The translations under genes and the position numbers were made by a program. DNA of 64,000 nt from Inia geoffrensis (lineage: Eukaryota > Chordata > Mammalia > Artiodactyla > Iniidae): the NCBI GenBank assembly GCA_036417435.1, contig CM070913.1:4268680-4332679 (forward strand). Reading direction: 5' to 3'. The notes beneath the pieces were generated by a model, which was not told the DNA's origin, ran no database searches, and saw only the letters and a program-made list of their open reading frames with translations. Below are positions 11,948-23,087 of the stretch, one piece after another; position 1 is the first letter of the stretch, and each line of letters opens with the position of its first letter.

Positions 11948-12072
11948 TTTTTTTTTTTTTTTTTTGCTGCACCGCACAGCTTGTGGGATGTTAGCTCCCC
12001 AACCAGGGATGGAACCTGGGCCCCGGCAGTGACAGTGCCAACTCCTAACCACTGGCCTGCCAGGGAATTCCC
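11948..12072 (-). repeat. Short tRNA-derived SINE with target duplication
   Basis: Reads in reverse from gggaattccctggcaggcca through the tRNA-like box region to an A-tail (poly-T at 11941-11964). Flanked by agacaaacgtaattttttt at about 11930 and 12073, the target-site duplication. Confidence 0.85.
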
Positions 12073-12239
12073 AGACAAACGTAATTTTTTTATCAATATA
12101 TACTTTTATAAATTGAACAGAAAATGACTGCAGTATGTCTACTTTAAAATAGATATTTAGTCGTTAATAATTCTAATAGTACAACAGAAAAATACTCTTG
12201 AATTTAGACCTTGTTTCACTCTACCAAAAGCAGCTTTTT

Positions 12240-12444
12240 AAATTTTTTTTTGCGGTACGCGGGCCTCTCACTGCTGTGGCCCCTCCCATTGCGGAGCACA
12301 GGCTCTGGATGCGCAGGCTCAGCGGCCATGGCTCACGGGCCCCACCGCTCCGCGGCATGTGGGATCTTCCCGGACCAGGGCACGAACCCGTGTCCCCTGC
12401 CTCAGCAGGCGGACTCCCAACCACTGCGCCACCAGGGAAGCCCC
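12240..12444 (-). repeat. CHR-2 short SINE
   Basis: Reverse-strand copy of the roughly 200-bp cetacean element: starts gggcttccctggtggcgcag, ends in the gaggcccgcgtaccgc module and A-tail. Target duplication aaagcagctttt (12227) and aaagcagcctttt (12445). Confidence 0.88.
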
Positions 12445-12645
12445 AAAGCAGCCTTTTGATCACATTTAATATATGTAACTAATAGAAATCTATTTTTAAC
12501 ATGTTTTTATAAACTGAGTAAGAAACATACTTCTCTTTTAAAATAGTATCTATTAATTAATAAATAGCTGCGTATACATTCTCACAAAACCAGTAAGTTT
12601 CAATTCAAAACATTTAAATTCAAAGTGATGTGGACGTACACTTAC

Positions 12646-12744
12646 CGGCCTGAAAACGTGCGTGTCCTGTGTTCGAGACACCAGGTGAGAACTCTTGGCG
12701 ATGCACGTGGCCGTCTCCAGTTTATCGCCCGTCAGCATCCATAT
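12646..12744 (-). CDS. ATP9B: ATP9B window exon 8: P-domain TGDK motif
   Basis: 99 bp, 33 codons, phase 0, from [10 protein letters not shown] to THVFRP. It contains [10 protein letters not shown], the invariant P-domain motif whose aspartate and lysine help coordinate the phosphoryl group and magnesium. The sequence is closer to ATP9B than ATP9A at [12 protein letters not shown]. Splice sites are strong: acceptor tttcctag and donor GTAAGT. Confidence 0.95.
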
Positions 12745-12799
12745 CTAGGAAACAGTTTCAGCTGGTGAACCCCAGCTCTATCACGTGTTCATCTCTGAA

Positions 12800-13275
12800 A
12801 AGTGTCTGCCCTTGAAAAGATATTTGCGTATCCGTGTTTTCGGCATCACTATTCACGACAGTCAAAACACGAAGCAACGCATGAGTCCATGGATGGATGA
12901 TGGAGAAACCAAATGTGGTCCATCCATACAATGAATATTAAAAAAGGCAGGGGATTCTGACACCTGCAACAACTATGCTGAGAGAGACAAACCAGTTACA
13001 AAAGGACAAACACTGCATGATTCCACCTGAATGAGGTCCCCAGAGGAGTCAGACTCATAGAGACAGGAAGTAGATGGAGGGTGCCAGGGCTAGGGGAGGG
13101 GGAGCTAGCGTTTCACGGGGACAGAGTCTCAGTTTTACAGCATAAAGAGTTAAGGCAGGCGGAGGGTGTTGGTTGTTACACGACAGTGTGAATGTACTTA
13201 GTGCCACTGCACCGTGCACTTAAAAATGATGAAAATGGCAAACTTTACATCATGCACATTTTACCACAGTAAAAG
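12800..13275 (+). repeat. Old L1 3' end (L1MB-like)
   Basis: Sense L1 3' end. Landmarks are ttcacgacagtcaaaacacg, gatggatgatggagaaacca, atagagacaggaagtagatg, gtgaatgtacttagtgccac and cattttaccacagtaaaa. Ends in a degenerate A-tail; about 480 bp remain. Confidence 0.75.
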
Positions 13276-13676
13276 TCTCTGCCAACTTGCTTAACTGAAA
13301 CAGGTAAGAGCAAAGTGACGTTTAGACACGGCAGCAGAGCTGAGGCAGGAGAACGACAGGGGATTAGGAGCCTCGCGGCTGGGGCTGAGGAGGACGCCTG
13401 AGTATGTCAGAAGGCCACGTCTACACGGCCTTGCAGGCCAAGCAAACAGGCCCAAGGACCAGGCCGAGGGCTTGCAGAGTTAGGGGGACCCTGACATCCT
13501 TGTTGTCACTTGTGTGAGTTTTTTGGTTGAAAACTGAGGTTCAAAATGGGTAAACAGGCAATGGTTAACCCGAAAGTTGTTTCGTATCAAATAAGTCATG
13601 TCAAATAACACCACTAAAAAAACACATTTAAAAAAAATCTAGCTCTTTTGTTTTACTTTTTATTTATTATTATTAT

Positions 13677-13789
13677 TTTTTGGCCACGCCGCATGGCTTG
13701 TAGGATCTCAGTTCCCAGACCAGGGATTGAACTCAGGCCACGGCAGTGAAAGCCTGGAATCCTAACCACCAGACCACCAGGGAACTCCC
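13677..13789 (-). repeat. Short tRNA-derived SINE
   Basis: Reverse of a SINE of the gggagttccctggtggtctg type, with ttggccacgccgcatggctt next to the T-rich tail. Same class as the copies at 11948 and 59812. The target duplication is not clear. Confidence 0.8.
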
Positions 13790-14782
13790 GAACACCACTT
13801 TTACTTAAAAATATCAAACACATGCACATATTGTATGTGTAAATATCCCTAGACTGAAAAGAGAGCAAAACCAGGACACGTTATACATAACAGGATGGTT
13901 TATCTATCTTTCCTCTAACAGCAGCAATTTCTCGCTACCCTCTGATTTTTCAGATGCATCATATATATCGTACATAAATATGCATTTTTGGGAACAGGAA
14001 GCAAAAAACTTACATGGTCTACTGGTTCTCTGCTTAGGCACAGTCTACCTGTGGCTCTTTTCAGTGTCTGAGGGTTTGTGTTTTTTACTTATGTTACACA
14101 TTAATATTCACTTTACCGAGCCTGGATCCAAGACAACGACACGTCACTGTGACAAAGTTGGGGACAATTAACCCCACAGGACAAGAAGTCCCGCTGCTGA
14201 CAACTCAGGGACAAGTGTGGCCTGGCCGAGCGCCAGAGGACGGGCTGAAACCACATCCTTGAACTATAACGGGACAAAACAGTCTGCTTCTCCTGACGGA
14301 ACATGAAAAGGGAACACGTCTTACTGACTTCAGAGCTTAGCAAGCAGCTAATACAAGTACCCAGATCTTTACACAAGAAACGTGCATGCCTCGGCTGTGC
14401 TGACAAGCCAGCAGCAACACCCAAGAGCGAGACTGACGGGGAGCTCGTGAAAAACCACAATGGAACGAGCAGGCTGTCTGCCTCTAGTCAATCATGTTTC
14501 TCCACGCAAGCTTCTGGTCGCACAGGCTTAGATCGGGTCACCGTTCTGAGGCTGAACTGCTCTCTTCCACTCTGACCAGCACCTGGACAGCACACGCAGA
14601 TGCCAGCAGCCACCCCTGCCACGGCCCTGAACGGGTGGGGAGGCTCCGGCATCTCCCCCGCCCAGAGGCCTGGATGGCAGGGGCCCCCTTGCTGTGCCCG
14701 TCACAGTGCCCTCACCAAAACGTGCTGAGTGTATTGTTATTTGCAGCCGGCCACGGCTTTGCCTTCTGACATTTTCCTCCAG

Positions 14783-14804
14783 TTCTCTCTCTCTCTCTCT
14801 CTCT
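14783..14804. repeat. CT/GA dinucleotide microsatellite
   Basis: About ten uninterrupted TC units within the intron. A simple tandem repeat, likely length-variable. Confidence 0.9.
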
Positions 14805-15374
14805 GCTCCAGTTAGACACAAGTATTTCTTTTAAAAGCAAGCTGTACTTTTTTCATTCTCAGTCCTTGAGGCAGCACTGAAATGCATTTTCTCAGCCATC
14901 TGTAATTGAACTTCAGCTTCAGTGAGAGCACAGGTAAGTAAGGCAAGAAAGCGGTTTCCTGAAAACTAAAACTTACACCACAAGGAGCTAATCTCCCCTG
15001 GACCCAAAGAGGACAATCCGTTAGAAAAAGACAGCAGGTCAGTAGGTCAGGCAGGGAGCATCATGCGGTCTACGGGGCAAACCTCCCCACGCGGATAAAA
15101 GGCTGCCGTGGGGAGCAGCTCGGGCCGGGACAGGCCTCAGGCTGCCGTGAGGACGCCCGCGGCCGGGAAGGCAGCCAGGAGGACAGACGGCCGCCAGGAA
15201 GCGGGGGGCAGAGCCGCTGCGTCTAGGTGACGGGCGGGCGGGCGCAGCCACCGGGGCGGGGCGGGGCTCCGCGGGACACGTAGAGACGACCTCCGCTCAC
15301 CAAGGCCCTCACCCCCTCCACCTCGGCGGGTTTCACGGGACCACCTCCAGAGGACGTCCGCTCCCTCGCGGTAC

Positions 15375-15545
15375 CTTGATGCCCGCGTTGCGCAGCATCT
15401 CCAGGGTGGGCCGCACGTCCGTCTGCAGCTGGTCCTCCACCCCCGTCAGGCACAGCAGCTCCATCTCCCGCTCCAGGCTCTCCACCACGGCGGCCACCTT
15501 GAGCGTCCTGTCGTGGATGCTCAGCTTGGCCTGGTTGTAGCGGTT
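15375..15545 (-). CDS. ATP9B: ATP9B window exon 7: N-domain to P-domain return
   Basis: 171 bp, 57 codons, phase 0, from [10 protein letters not shown] to LRNAGIK. It includes the [20 protein letters not shown] helix and the [15 protein letters not shown] segment, where the chain returns from the N-domain to the phosphorylation domain. The acceptor is gtcctcag. The donor is GTACCG, which departs from the consensus after position +3, as in window exon 1. Confidence 0.95.
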
Positions 15546-15669
15546 CTGAGGACAGGCGGGCGGTGCTGTGACTCGCGCAGGGCTGGCCGAGGCGGGGACA
15601 CCCGCGGCGCCGCCCCCGTGCACACCGTCTCCCCGAGGCCATGGCCAGGGCGGGAGGCCGGCTGCTCAC

Positions 15670-15753
15670 CTCGAAGTCCTGGTACTGCTCGTCCGTCAGC
15701 GCCCTCTTGGCCACCACGAGGGTGCGCAGGCCTTCGCGGGCCATGTTGCCGCA
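15670..15753 (-). CDS. ATP9B: ATP9B window exon 6: N-domain
   Basis: 84 bp, 28 codons, phase 0, from [10 protein letters not shown] to YQDFE. The segment [13 protein letters not shown] is conserved in P4-ATPases and lies at the C-terminal side of the nucleotide-binding domain. The acceptor is ctcttccag and the donor GTGAGC. It is separated from the next exon by only 124 bp and lies in a CpG-rich stretch. Confidence 0.95.
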
Positions 15754-17842
15754 CTGGAAGAGAGAGGCAGGTCACACGCGGCCCGGCCGGCCCGCAGCCT
15801 TGGCCACCGCTTCCTGCAGCCACGGCCACATCCTCCGCTAGCTCATCCCGCCAGACCCACATCCCCGTGGGAGGTGGGGAGCGTCCGGCTCCCCCGCCGC
15901 CGCGCCACGCGGCCGACCCGACCCGGGGTCCCTGCGCCTCCCGACCGGGTGGGACGCGGAGGGACAATGGGCACGGCTCTCTCCCCACTACGGGAGCGGG
16001 ACGGGCTGCACGTGTGCGCGACACAGACACGGCCACACAAGCCGTGCAGGCGGCCGTCTCGGCCACCGAGGGAGCCGGGACTCGGAGCGTCCGACCGCCG
16101 CCCTTCGGAATCAGCGATACCAGGGGGCTTGTGCCCGGCCCGGGGACACACTTCCACGCGCGTCCATCCCGCCCGGCCCCGTCCGTTCAAGGGCAGAGGC
16201 CCCCGTTCCCGGGTAACGGCACCTTCCTCTGACAAAGCTCGTTCACTGCACTTAATGTCCGCAGGATAAACCACCCCGAGTCTCTGGGGTTCCTTTCTAA
16301 TCCTCCGGGGAGACCTGATCTGCCCGCTGTCACACACCAGGCCGTGTGCGGAGAGGTCCCCGCTCACGCGCCAGTCCCGCACTCGCCGCTGCCCGCGGAT
16401 CCTGAGGCCCGGCAGGCGACGCCACGGTGCCCCTTCAGACCGCCCTGCTCCCCAGTCCTAGCTCCGTCTCGTTTCTAACAAACACACATCTGGGGGCAAA
16501 GACGGGGGCCTGCGCGGAGAGGAAGGGGCTGCCCCCCAGGCACTGCCGCCTCGGCTCGCGGGCGTCACGTCCACACAGAGGATGGGCTCACATTGCAGGC
16601 TTTACAAAACCGCCCTTTCCGCCGCATGACGGACGGCGTAGGTGTGTTTTGTTTTCATAGTATTTGGGGAACACACGCTGATAAGCATGAATCCAGCTTC
16701 GGAGCTTCTGTGACACGGAAGAGCCCCCTGTAAACTCAGGCTCTGAGTACCTGCTGGCTTTGGATAAAGTGAAAGGCTTTCCCCACGACGAGAGTATTAA
16801 CAACAAAGACTGCGGGGGGGAGGGTGTGGAAAGATTTATCGATGGGAGAAACTACAATGTTGGAAATAAATGCACAAAGGATTTTTAATAAAGTTATCTG
16901 AAAAACAGTCTGACATTATCTGTCTGTTGCAAGACATTTATCGATTTGACCTCATAAAGCTAAATAAATTAAACAAGGATTTTATAATTAATTGCACATC
17001 ATTATGACCCAAAGTAATTTTTATGGCATTTTACTAGGTCTTCAGGGAGTTTAATTTATTCATGTCCCTGATTAAATCCAGTGCCTGAAGGAGCTATTGA
17101 TTCATATTGCCAATACCGTTGTGGACGTGGGCTGTGGCCCCTGGACTGACAGACAGACTCCTGGCCTGAAGGGGGGTGGACACGCTTGAGCCCCACCGAC
17201 AACATGCACACAGTGAAGGGGGTCATGCTCATAAATTCAGCGGTTTAGTTTTACTCTGAAATCTACGTTTTTACAAATACATAAATGTAAACAACAAATA
17301 ATCTCATGAAGCTAAATACAAATCGTATTTGTTCAGGGAGAATTTGACGAAAATATAGGATTGGTTATATTTGGATCTTATCTCCACGTTTAAAGTGAAT
17401 CCTATGTATGTATTAAAATTAAATTCGAACTAAAATATCCTGGTAAATAATTTAGGTTACAAAATAAATATCATGTTAAAATATAACTCTGGTTATATGC
17501 ACAATACTATTTCAGAATATTTTAGTGAATGATTAGGGATGCTTTCTATTTCTTCACCAAAATAAACAAAATATACTTCATAAGGACCCACTTGCACACG
17601 TCTACACGTATTCACACAGAAACCAAAAATAGTAGTTGTTCACACAGAAAGTACAGTATTTATAATTTACAGTACTCCTATCCTCTCTGCTTTATGAACC
17701 GACAGTGTCTGGTGTGAAACTTGGCATCTTGATTCGCTCCAGTGACACCAGCAAGTACCTACAAGTCGGAGAAAGGATGCCGTGCTTCTGTCACTGCCCT
17801 GAGTTTCGTAAAAACATCTGCACAATGTGAGACAGCTCATAC
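15754..17842 (-). other. ATP9B intron, 2.1 kb
   Basis: Intron between window exons 5 and 6. Very GC-rich up to about 16600, then abruptly AT-rich to 17842. I recognise no repeat or gene in it. Confidence 0.75.
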
Positions 17843-17935
17843 CTCCTCCTCCAGCCAGTCATTATACTGGACGATGGTGGACATGGCAACGTCGGCACCT
17901 TTCATATAGAACGTGATCTCTGCCGTGGACTCGTC
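17843..17935 (-). CDS. ATP9B: ATP9B window exon 5: N-domain KGAD motif
   Basis: 93 bp, 31 codons, phase 0, from [10 protein letters not shown] to NDWLEEE. It contains MKGADVAM, the KGA motif that lines the ATP-binding pocket in P-type ATPases. The acceptor is ttgttacag and the donor GTATGA. It follows exon 4 across an intron of 692 bp with no missing codons (VIVR then DEST). Confidence 0.95.
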
Positions 17936-18627
17936 CTGTAACAAGACGGGAGTGAACACAGACATGTTGAGGCCAGGCTGCGGCTACTGGGGGGGGCTGC
18001 TCTAACGGGAACGCACCAGGAGGGCAATTCTCTGTGAACCCACTCCCCTCGGTGAGTTACTCAGACACCTTCTAGGCAGGGCTGTGTCCTCCCTAGATGC
18101 TCAGGCCACCAGGAACCGAGAGCATTAATTGTGGCTCTCAAGATGCAGTGCTGAGGGTTTTGAAATAAAATCTGTTAAGTGAATATACGCCTTGGACTGC
18201 AAGGTAAATTCTCTCAAATTTCCAGAGCTTGCGTGAATAAGCTTCCTAGTTTAGCCAACTTCCAAGATGTATTTGTAGTATTCGCTACAAAGAATTTCAC
18301 AGGGGTCTATTTTAGCAACTTTACGGTCATAAATCATTCTCAGGTAAACTCTGGCTGCTACTGCTGTGGAAGACAAAGCCGCGCGCGCTGGTTTCAAAAA
18401 TTCATGAACATCTTCTACGTATTCTGCCTCAGCCGTCTTGGGAAAGTTGTTTTCAGTCATGACTATTAGAGCCACACCAGCTTCTCAGCATACATTATCA
18501 GTTTGGATATTATTATTACAAAACACTGTGACGAGCATAAAGCCCTGGAGTGAGCTTTAAGAGACCGCTGCAGTGTCCTCACAGTGACCAGAGCAGGCAC
18601 CCAGCTCGGGGGCAGAGGCCAGCGTAC
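17936..18627 (-). other. ATP9B intron, 692 bp
   Basis: Intron between window exons 4 and 5. No repeat or additional exon recognised. Confidence 0.8.
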
Positions 18628-18789
18628 CCTGACGATGACCCCCATCCGCTTGCTCTCCGACGTGAAGGGGAAGGTCTGCAGGATGCAGTAGGTCAGGATC
18701 TGGCCGCTGGGGGTCCTCAGCTGCATGGACGTGAGGTCTCTGTTGACCAGAGTGAGGCCGACGCTCTCCGTCCACTGCACCAGGGCCAC
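18628..18789 (-). CDS. ATP9B: ATP9B window exon 4: N-domain
   Basis: 162 bp, 54 codons, phase 0 at both ends, from [10 protein letters not shown] to MGVIVR. It forms the core of the nucleotide-binding domain. The [10 protein letters not shown] segment near its end is the P4-ATPase counterpart of the ATP-contacting F-x-S-x-x-KRM region. The acceptor is cccgcag; the donor GTACGC is weak beyond the invariant GT. The intron before it in the gene (18790-33830) is the longest complete intron in the window. Confidence 0.95.
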
Positions 18790-19839
18790 CTGCGGGAGAC
18801 CAGCGAGACGTGAGGCCACTCGCTCCCCGGGAAGGGGGCATCAGGCCAGCGGTCAGTGAGCTCGCTGAGATGCCACCAAGAGACGAAACTGACCACGTCC
18901 AGGCACTGCTGCTTCTGAGGCCGCGTCTAGTATTCGTTACAGGGAAGCGATACGCAGCGAGACTGAGGGCCTTGGTCTTACCGTCTAAGATAAAGGCCGT
19001 TGGTGAGCACACTTGTGTTGCGATTTGTGTTTCCAGCTGCCTACAGCCAGGGCTTAAAATCTACGTGGAGCGCCCGCTGGGCTGGACGGCTCCGAGAGCA
19101 GGCGGGGCTGGGCTCGAGGGCGCCCGCGACAGTGATGCCCTGAATCCCTCGTGTGTCTCAGTCACGGACCAACTGGCGACTGGGGGCTCCACGGCCAGCA
19201 CGTCTTCGGGGAGGGCAGGCCCGGGCGCCAAGCCCGACTCTGACAGTTGGAAGCCCCGTGACCTGGTCCTTTGTGTACTGAGGCTCACCCGCCCGTTCTG
19301 TGGAAGATGTATTTGCAAACTGTTCTAAAGGGGAAACGATCAGAGGAGGCTCCCTGGCATGTCGCAAGGACTCAAAAATAGAAAGTATTCTTAATTACAA
19401 TCATTTATGATTTAAACGTAAGAATCTTAAGTGGAAAAATAATTTTTAAATTTCATCATTTATGAATAGTAATTTTTATGACAATAAGCGTTTTCAGAAA
19501 AAAAATTCAGCTTGTCTTTAAAAGCAACCTCACTGCAAGGAATTCATGACGTGCTGCCCCCGCCGTGCAGGTGAGGACCCCGCGGCCGGCGGGCAGTGGC
19601 TCCTTCCCCCTGGGGGCTCTGGGCCTCTCCTGACCCTGGCGCCTCGCCCTCGCCTGCAGTTCCTTTCACCACCTGTGCTTTTAGCATTTGACCTGGGGTT
19701 CTAAGAAATCACAGCATTCAAGAGCATTTTAAATTCTGTCTAGTGTGCAGATGTTACTGCTCTCTCCTAAGTCATTCATGAAAAATCCCGTCTGACGAGA
19801 TCCTCAGCAGCTCTGGTGCCGAGGTGAGACCGCTCAGTT

Positions 19840-19985
19840 CGGAATCCTCGAGCTGCCATGTACCAGCTCCATGAATCTGGGTGACAGGCTGCACCCCTAA
19901 GCCCCGGTCTCCTCGTAGATAAGATGGTGACGACCTCCCAGGGTTACGCTGGGGTCTGACCCACCCGTGGGGTGTTTGGCACACT
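19840..19985 (+). repeat. MIR SINE remnant
   Basis: Degenerate match to the MIR core and 3' half: a polar tract like ctgggtgacaggctgcaccc, ctaagccccggtctcctcgt, then agataagatggtgacgacct. Old and diverged; exact ends uncertain. Confidence 0.5.
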
Positions 19986-22900
19986 GATGATCAATGTCAG
20001 GGTTTCACCCTCCGCCCTTTCTCACGTAAGCCATTTAGGTGGAGCGGGAATCACTTTAAGAATGAGGTTTTCCAAGTAATTTCCCACAAATATAACTGCA
20101 GAAAAGTCCCGACAAGCTTGTCAAGTGTCTGACGTTGTGGGGTGGGCCGCATGCTGCGGGTGGACAGGGCGTCCAAAGACAGCGAAGCCAGCGCGAGACA
20201 CTTTCTGGGGCTGCAGGGGCGCCCCGTGGGGCGGGGATGCCCCGGGGCACAGCCGAGGGCGACACTTTAAGTCGCCTGTGCCGGTCCCTTGGTGCCTGGT
20301 TCCCCACACACTCCCACATGGCTTCCCTGAAAGGGGTCCAGGATAGATGGTACCCAGCCTCTCCCGGAAAGGGTGCCTTTAGTTCCCAAACATTTTCTAG
20401 GGTTTTGCAAAGGACCTAAACAGACAAGCGGGACGACTGTTTCAGAATAGTAAAGACACATACTTTTTTATACGGTTTTAAATTACAATTTCGTCTTATT
20501 TTATACGTAGTCAATGCATCAGAATTCATCTTATAAAAACTTCTGGTATTTTAAAAAGTGTACATGGTAGAGTCGGCCTGTGATAAAGAGGTTACGGCAA
20601 CTTCAGAGAAGCAGCAGTGGGAGTGAGGGTCATGCTGAGGGGGGTCCCGGGGCCCCGGACTTGCTTGCAGCTGGCGTCTTGAGGGAGCCCTGCACCGACC
20701 AGGCCCAGGATGCGCGTCCAGCAACCGCCAGCAAACAGCCCCGGCTTGAACCCGGCCCCCAAGCCCAGGTGGGCCAGGCCAGCTCAGGAGTGAGAGCCCA
20801 GCCTGGACAGAGAAGGCGGAGCCGAAGGCAGGACGTCCTCCCCGCAGCAAGGCCGCCCGCAGTGGACGCTCCAGCCCCGCTGCCCGAGGGGACGCTGGCT
20901 GTGGCCCCCGTCCCGCCCGGCAGCGGGGCGTCACAGCCAGTCCACGAGGCTGCAACCAGGGTCTCCACGAGACACGTGAGCGCGGCGGGCTCTGAAGGCC
21001 GGGCCCCGCCGGACTCCGGACCCCCGTGCCAGTGTCCACTGAAACGGCTTCTTCCCAGCCCCAGTCCTGGTTTGCTGGCAGCAGTGGAGACGCCTGTCAA
21101 TACTCCTGACACCGGAGTCCAGCTGCTGGCTTACAGGGCGGATGACATCAGCTTTCTAGGGGCCCTGACAGCTCTGGGGTCCCACGAACGCGTTAAATGT
21201 GACACGGTGAGTCACCGTGGAGCTCGAATTAGAGGCCGCGTGCCCTGGCTTTCCAGCGCGTTACTAGGATGCTGAGGCAGGCCGGCGTCCTAACATGGCG
21301 CCACGAGGACACAGTACTATAACTCAGAGCGTCAGCGATATACTCCAAATTATAGCGCTAACAGAGGACACCTGGACGTCAGCACGTCGAGAGGGGGCAA
21401 GTCAACAGCTCTGCAACCCCAGTGCAAATGTAAAACGAACGTGAAACTCCACAGACTATTTCTATACGGCTCTTCTCTGTGTCTGCAGATGACCCAAGAC
21501 CCCAAGGTTCGTTTTCGGTTTACACAGTGAAAGGTTACTGTTACATTCTGACCTGTAAATTGTGTCTCCCTGCGAACACCCTCTCATCTCACCGGGTCCC
21601 GCGCAGTCAGGACCCGAGTTTCTCTATTTGGTGACTCACACCTGTTTATTGTTTAGTTTATGCTTGGTTTCATAACCCACTGTGGGTAGCGACGTATCAG
21701 AGATGTCCGCTGGGCTTCTGCTGCCTGGCCCGGCATCTGTACAGCTGTTCCTAGTCAGTAAGCATGTCGAGGTTTCGCTATATAATGCCAACCAGGAGAA
21801 GAGCGCTCAAACACTCAACGCGATGGACGCGTCAATTAGTCTTCTAATGTCAGTTGCTTAGCGCTGGGCAGGATTCTCTCTGGTGATGTAAAATTTAACA
21901 TTTCTGAACAGACTTACAAGCCAGCAGCCACGAAGGGGGATGCGAACACGCAGAACTGCCCGCCACGCGCTCGGCACCTCCATGGAGGCCGCCACGACGC
22001 CCATGGCGACCAGAGGGTCCCCCTGCGCTCCAAGCTTTGCTGCCTGGCCCTGGAGTGCAGCGGGGCTGGGGGAAAGCGGGTCAGGATTTGGGCTGTTCCC
22101 TCTGTGCGTCTGAGATAAACTAGAGGTGTTCTTTTCAGAAGGCTCTGAGGGGTCACTTACATCCAGTGATACTGAACGTCGAAATCAGAGGAAGGAAAGT
22201 TTCTAAGGAATGGTTAGTTTGACTCTTATTTTCTTCCTGAGGACGTTTAAGCGATTAGACCAAACACACGTCTTGAAAGCATGACGCCGCCCCTACAGCA
22301 AAATGAACAGCACGGCTGCCGAGGGTGGAGACTCGCCAGGCGGTCGGAGCACAGTGGGGAGTGGAGGCTGTGCTGGCCAAGGCCTCCCTTGGAGCCCCGC
22401 GCAGACCCGCTGGGCACAGTCCACTCGGCGTCCCCCGTGACGGAGCCGACCGTCCAGTGACGGAGCTGGGCAACTGCGTGGCTAGCCTGCGAATGGCCTC
22501 AGGATGCCCCCGCCGGCTGCCCGGGCCTCTGCGGCCACACGCCACCAGCCGTCCTCCAGCCTCGCAGGGGCTGCCCGCCGGCTCCCCTGTGCTTTTAGCG
22601 TTTGACCAAACCCCCCGCTCTCTCTGCTGTGGCTCCCCCTCCCTCCACGATGACATGTCGCCCACCCGGGCCTGCAGCAGCCCCGAGACCCCCGACGCCT
22701 GATGTGCTCACTGCTCTACCCTCAGGAACCAGCACAAGACATTCCTTGAATCAGCGAGAACTAACAGTCACTGATTTAAGGTGATTTAACAGTGGCAGGT
22801 TCAACGGGACACTGAAGACAGGTGTGAAAACACAGCCGGAGCAGTTTTTGGGTGCTGGCTTGTGTGAGGCAGTCTCCTAGGACCCGGGAAGAGATGGGGA

Positions 22901-23087
22901 TGAAGCGCTAGTCCAGTGTGATGTGGGCTTCGAGCCTAAGAAACCTGATTCTCGCCCTGGGATTACTAGTTCACCTCTAACCATTTCTTAACATGCAAAA
23001 TGCCAGTCACCCGAACGAAGCACAAAGGCTTGCAATTTTATGGCTTTACGCAGTCAACATTCACATCTGTTTTTGGTGATGCAGTGG

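Larger units (their letters stand above)
10535..12645 (-). other. ATP9B intron, 2.1 kb
   Basis: Intron between window exons 8 and 9. AT-rich from about 11100, with two SINEs in minus orientation (11948-12072 and 12240-12444). Nothing recognised in 10560-11900. Confidence 0.8.
12745..15374 (-). other. ATP9B intron, 2.6 kb
   Basis: Intron between window exons 7 and 8. It holds an old L1 3' end (12800-13275), a short SINE (13677-13789) and a CT microsatellite (14783-14804). 13800-14780 and 14810-15374 show nothing I can name. Confidence 0.8.

Noticed and set aside
15513..16269. Long plus-strand frames opposite exons 6 and 7
   Set aside because: They are antisense shadows of ATP9B exons extended through GC-rich intron.
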